DNA of 25,482 bases, taken from CALVGQ01 sp964368495. GTDB lineage: Bacteria; Bacillota_I; Bacilli_A; Erysipelotrichales; Erysipelotrichaceae. Both the position numbers and the translations under genes were made by a program. This document shows positions 24,601-25,482 of the stretch, piece by piece; position 1 is the stretch's first letter; each line of letters begins with the position of its first letter. The stretch is from contig CAYJAJ010000022.1 of assembly GCA_964368495.1 (NCBI GenBank), positions 1 through 25,482 on the forward strand. Reading direction: 5' to 3'. A model generated the notes under the pieces. The model did not search any database. It had not been told where the DNA came from and saw nothing but the letters and a program-made list of their open reading frames with translations.

Positions 24601-25482
24601 GGGAATTTTATATTGACTCCCTAAATGGTGAGGTAGATACAAATGATCCATTATTTGAAATACTAAAAATGCAAAATATAGTTTCGTTAATTACTGCTCC
24701 AATTAAAACAATTGACGGTGAAATACTCGGTTTTATTGGTGTGGATAATCCAAAAGCTCATATTAAGAAGACTTATTTGTTGTGTTCAGTATCTAAATTT
24801 ATAGCAAATTTCCAAGATCAAACAAAGATGCTTGAAGAACTAAAAATATTTAGCTACTATGACAATTTAACTGGGATAAAAAATCGTCTTAGTTTTTTAG
24901 ATGCAATTAAAAGGATGGATTCGTTAAGTGACTTCACTTTAGGAGTAGCCTATATTGATATCATTAAGTTAAGTTCAATTAATGAAGCTAAAGGGGTTGA
25001 GTTTGGTGATGCTTCGATAAAAAAATTATCGCAAGTGCTTAGTGTTAAGTTTGATGATGATGTTTATCGTGTAGGCGGCGATGAATTTATTGTTTTGAAA
25101 AAAGACATTAGTGAAAGAGCATTTGATTTAGCCATTGAAGAGTTAAGAATTGCGTTAAAAAAAGAGTTTGATTTCGATGTTTCGATAGGATATACTTGGA
25201 ATAGCAACGTTGAACTTGGTGAAAAACAAAATAACATGAATATTGTTAATAATCGTTATAATCAAGTACTTCTAAGAAATTTACAAAAAGAATTAGAAAG
25301 TGGAAAATTTGTAGTTTATTTACAACCGCAAATCGCTTTAAAAAGTGGTGAATTTGTTAGTGCAGAAGCATTAATAAGAAGAAAAGATGCAGTTGGAAAT
25401 ATTCAAACACCATTCTCATTTATACCGTTTTATGAACGGGAAGGACTTATTGCACACATAGATTTATATGTTTTCGAAACAG
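21693..25482 (+). CDS. Multi-sensor cyclic-di-GMP protein (PAS-GGDEF-GAF-PAS-GAF-GGDEF-EAL), cut by window edge
   Basis: The frame runs uninterrupted for at least 1263 codons to the right edge. Rough order: PAS-like sensors (1-390), a first diguanylate cyclase domain (about 405-565), a GAF-like region (580-750), a PAS domain (765-880) with paired Cys821/Cys824 (CEFC), a second GAF-like region (895-1050), a second GGDEF domain (1060-1180) and the start of an EAL phosphodiesterase domain (from about 1195; Glu1225-Ala-Leu). Both GGDEF motifs are intact (482-486 and 1128-1132). The first has an RxxD inhibitory site (RKND) five residues ahead; the second has KFDD there. No transmembrane segment is seen, so it should be cytosolic. 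The start at 21693 follows TAGGAGGAG. It should make and degrade cyclic-di-GMP in response to several signals. Confidence 0.85.
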   Translation, partial: MDTTKESITTAILVNLAKKTPYTILFDSKFNIVYCHESIFESTGYNDSDSFFSSLSNILKFEQKDIDFSIDKFTEMFTIAFSQGHHQFSWRYTTKSGLIFDALASLTRIDGGEDPFGGKYLLVQFHDIQPYVEQIEKEHSFATTYKSIIDVTPFCVNLWNKDLKVILGNNRALELFNLSYEDQFIDEFDRFSPEFQPNGKLSKSFAVEHLKKGFEVGFHKFPWVHLTSDKVEIPSEITLNKINLGGEEVLVSFIKDLRVNVLGGEDDVLYETYFVNRISDRTVFNTISKLSEDWYFSYDVRSSLIRYYGTGIGKFGNVDGISIPIFTVLDHNVIHPDDIESYKLLADNMKNGIYEPLDIRYLQENGLYHYYRLVYQVINNEDENPIFVIGKGLDIHEQKMLEERSKIDLLTQCYNKVSAEELITQIINNATVGQHAFFVIDIDNFKAINDNLGHYFGDDVLRDVADQLKTSFRKNDIIARLGGDEFIVFMEHVGSMDILKEKANKILNVFNKTYSDSKNKYSITGSIGVALFPNNATTFEDLYVCADKALYQAKLLGKNRYMIYDSELINDDKFKLSNVNRALNSYFNFELISHVFEILYDHSHEGCSIQKAIDYIGDKYLADRCYIIESLDNAISYNMNYEWTREGISAEKKSLQNMSSEIFKELIEDSINGVIYSNDIDEYVQRSDAIKLMEKQGVKSFLHVQISKEQDVTFILGLDDCKGKREWNLREINTLQYVAKMISIMRQQERMYGEIKTLTEYNELSVLISDNSDGFVYVADPNTHELEYLNKVAIEAFGLKKESDWKGKKCYEILQGKDSPCEFCTNHLLNEHSFYEWTYYNELLNKTFLIKDRLIRNKNKLSRLEIAMDITNLKNLELQLQEKLNDERLLISCIEKLHTGLDPKTAINKILGEIASFYEAERSYIFEVNGDVINNTFEWCKDGIDAQIDVLQNIPASMVQVWFETFESVGEFYIDSLNGEVDTNDPLFEILKMQNIVSLITAPIKTIDGEILGFIGVDNPKAHIKKTYLLCSVSKFIANFQDQTKMLEELKIFSYYDNLTGIKNRLSFLDAIKRMDSLSDFTLGVAYIDIIKLSSINEAKGVEFGDASIKKLSQVLSVKFDDDVYRVGGDEFIVLKKDISERAFDLAIEELRIALKKEFDFDVSIGYTWNSNVELGEKQNNMNIVNNRYNQVLLRNLQKELESGKFVVYLQPQIALKSGEFVSAEALIRRKDAVGNIQTPFSFIPFYEREGLIAHIDLYVFET

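Noticed and set aside
1..25482. CRISPR arrays, tRNA or rRNA genes, integrases and complete insertion sequences
   Set aside because: Looked for and not seen: no regularly spaced repeats, no tRNA-like cloverleaf and no recombinase- or transposase-type ORF.

Overview
The window is AT-rich, with strong AGGAGG-type ribosome binding sites, closely packed operons and Gram-positive protein families: a Spo0A DNA-binding domain, LanFEG-type and YtrA/YtrB-type ABC transporters, PduL, a TSCPD protein and a large GGDEF/EAL protein. This points to a low-GC Bacillota, perhaps an Erysipelotrichia- or Clostridia-like anaerobe; the exact lineage is inference. There are no rRNAs, tRNAs, CRISPR arrays, integrases or intact insertion sequences.

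Layout. (1) 1-880: a consensus promoter drives a two-gene operon (TSCPD protein, cysteine-rich MarR regulator) with a likely MarR operator over its start. (2) 890-5303, minus strand: a membrane and cell-surface cluster. It holds a PMT-type glycosyltransferase with an extracytoplasmic discoidin-like insert, a membrane-anchored choloylglycine-hydrolase-like Ntn amidase, an unknown anchored extracellular protein, and a stand-alone Spo0A C-terminal domain. Two of these genes share an almost identical, very short promoter-to-start module. (3) 5526-6434: an NAD-dependent epimerase.

(4) About 6.5-14.8 kb: an accessory island. It begins with a sigma-region-4-like protein of the kind carried by conjugative elements and decayed coding sequence. 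Next is an autoregulated GntR(YtrA)-ABC operon ending in a 40-residue Cys-rich-KTR protein. Then comes a lantibiotic/antimicrobial-peptide immunity module: a divergent response regulator/histidine kinase pair and a three-subunit LanFEG (CprABC-like) exporter with a small membrane protein. The kinase is broken by an in-frame TGA inside its H-box (SHDI-stop-TPL), yet the response-regulator repeats upstream of the exporter are intact.

(5) 14.8-21.7 kb: ordinary metabolic genes, namely a COG2509-type FAD protein, PduL, a GyrI-like protein, a membrane acyltransferase (minus strand), an S9 prolyl-oligopeptidase-family peptidase and a pyridoxamine-kinase-like enzyme. (6) From 21693 to the right edge: a multi-sensor cyclic-di-GMP protein with two GGDEF domains and the start of an EAL domain, truncated by the window.

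The strongest oddities are the nonsense mutation in the immunity-module kinase, the mosaic integrase-less island, the embedded-nucleophile Ntn hydrolase, the discoidin-bearing PMT, the shared near-leaderless promoter module and the receiver-less Spo0A domain.
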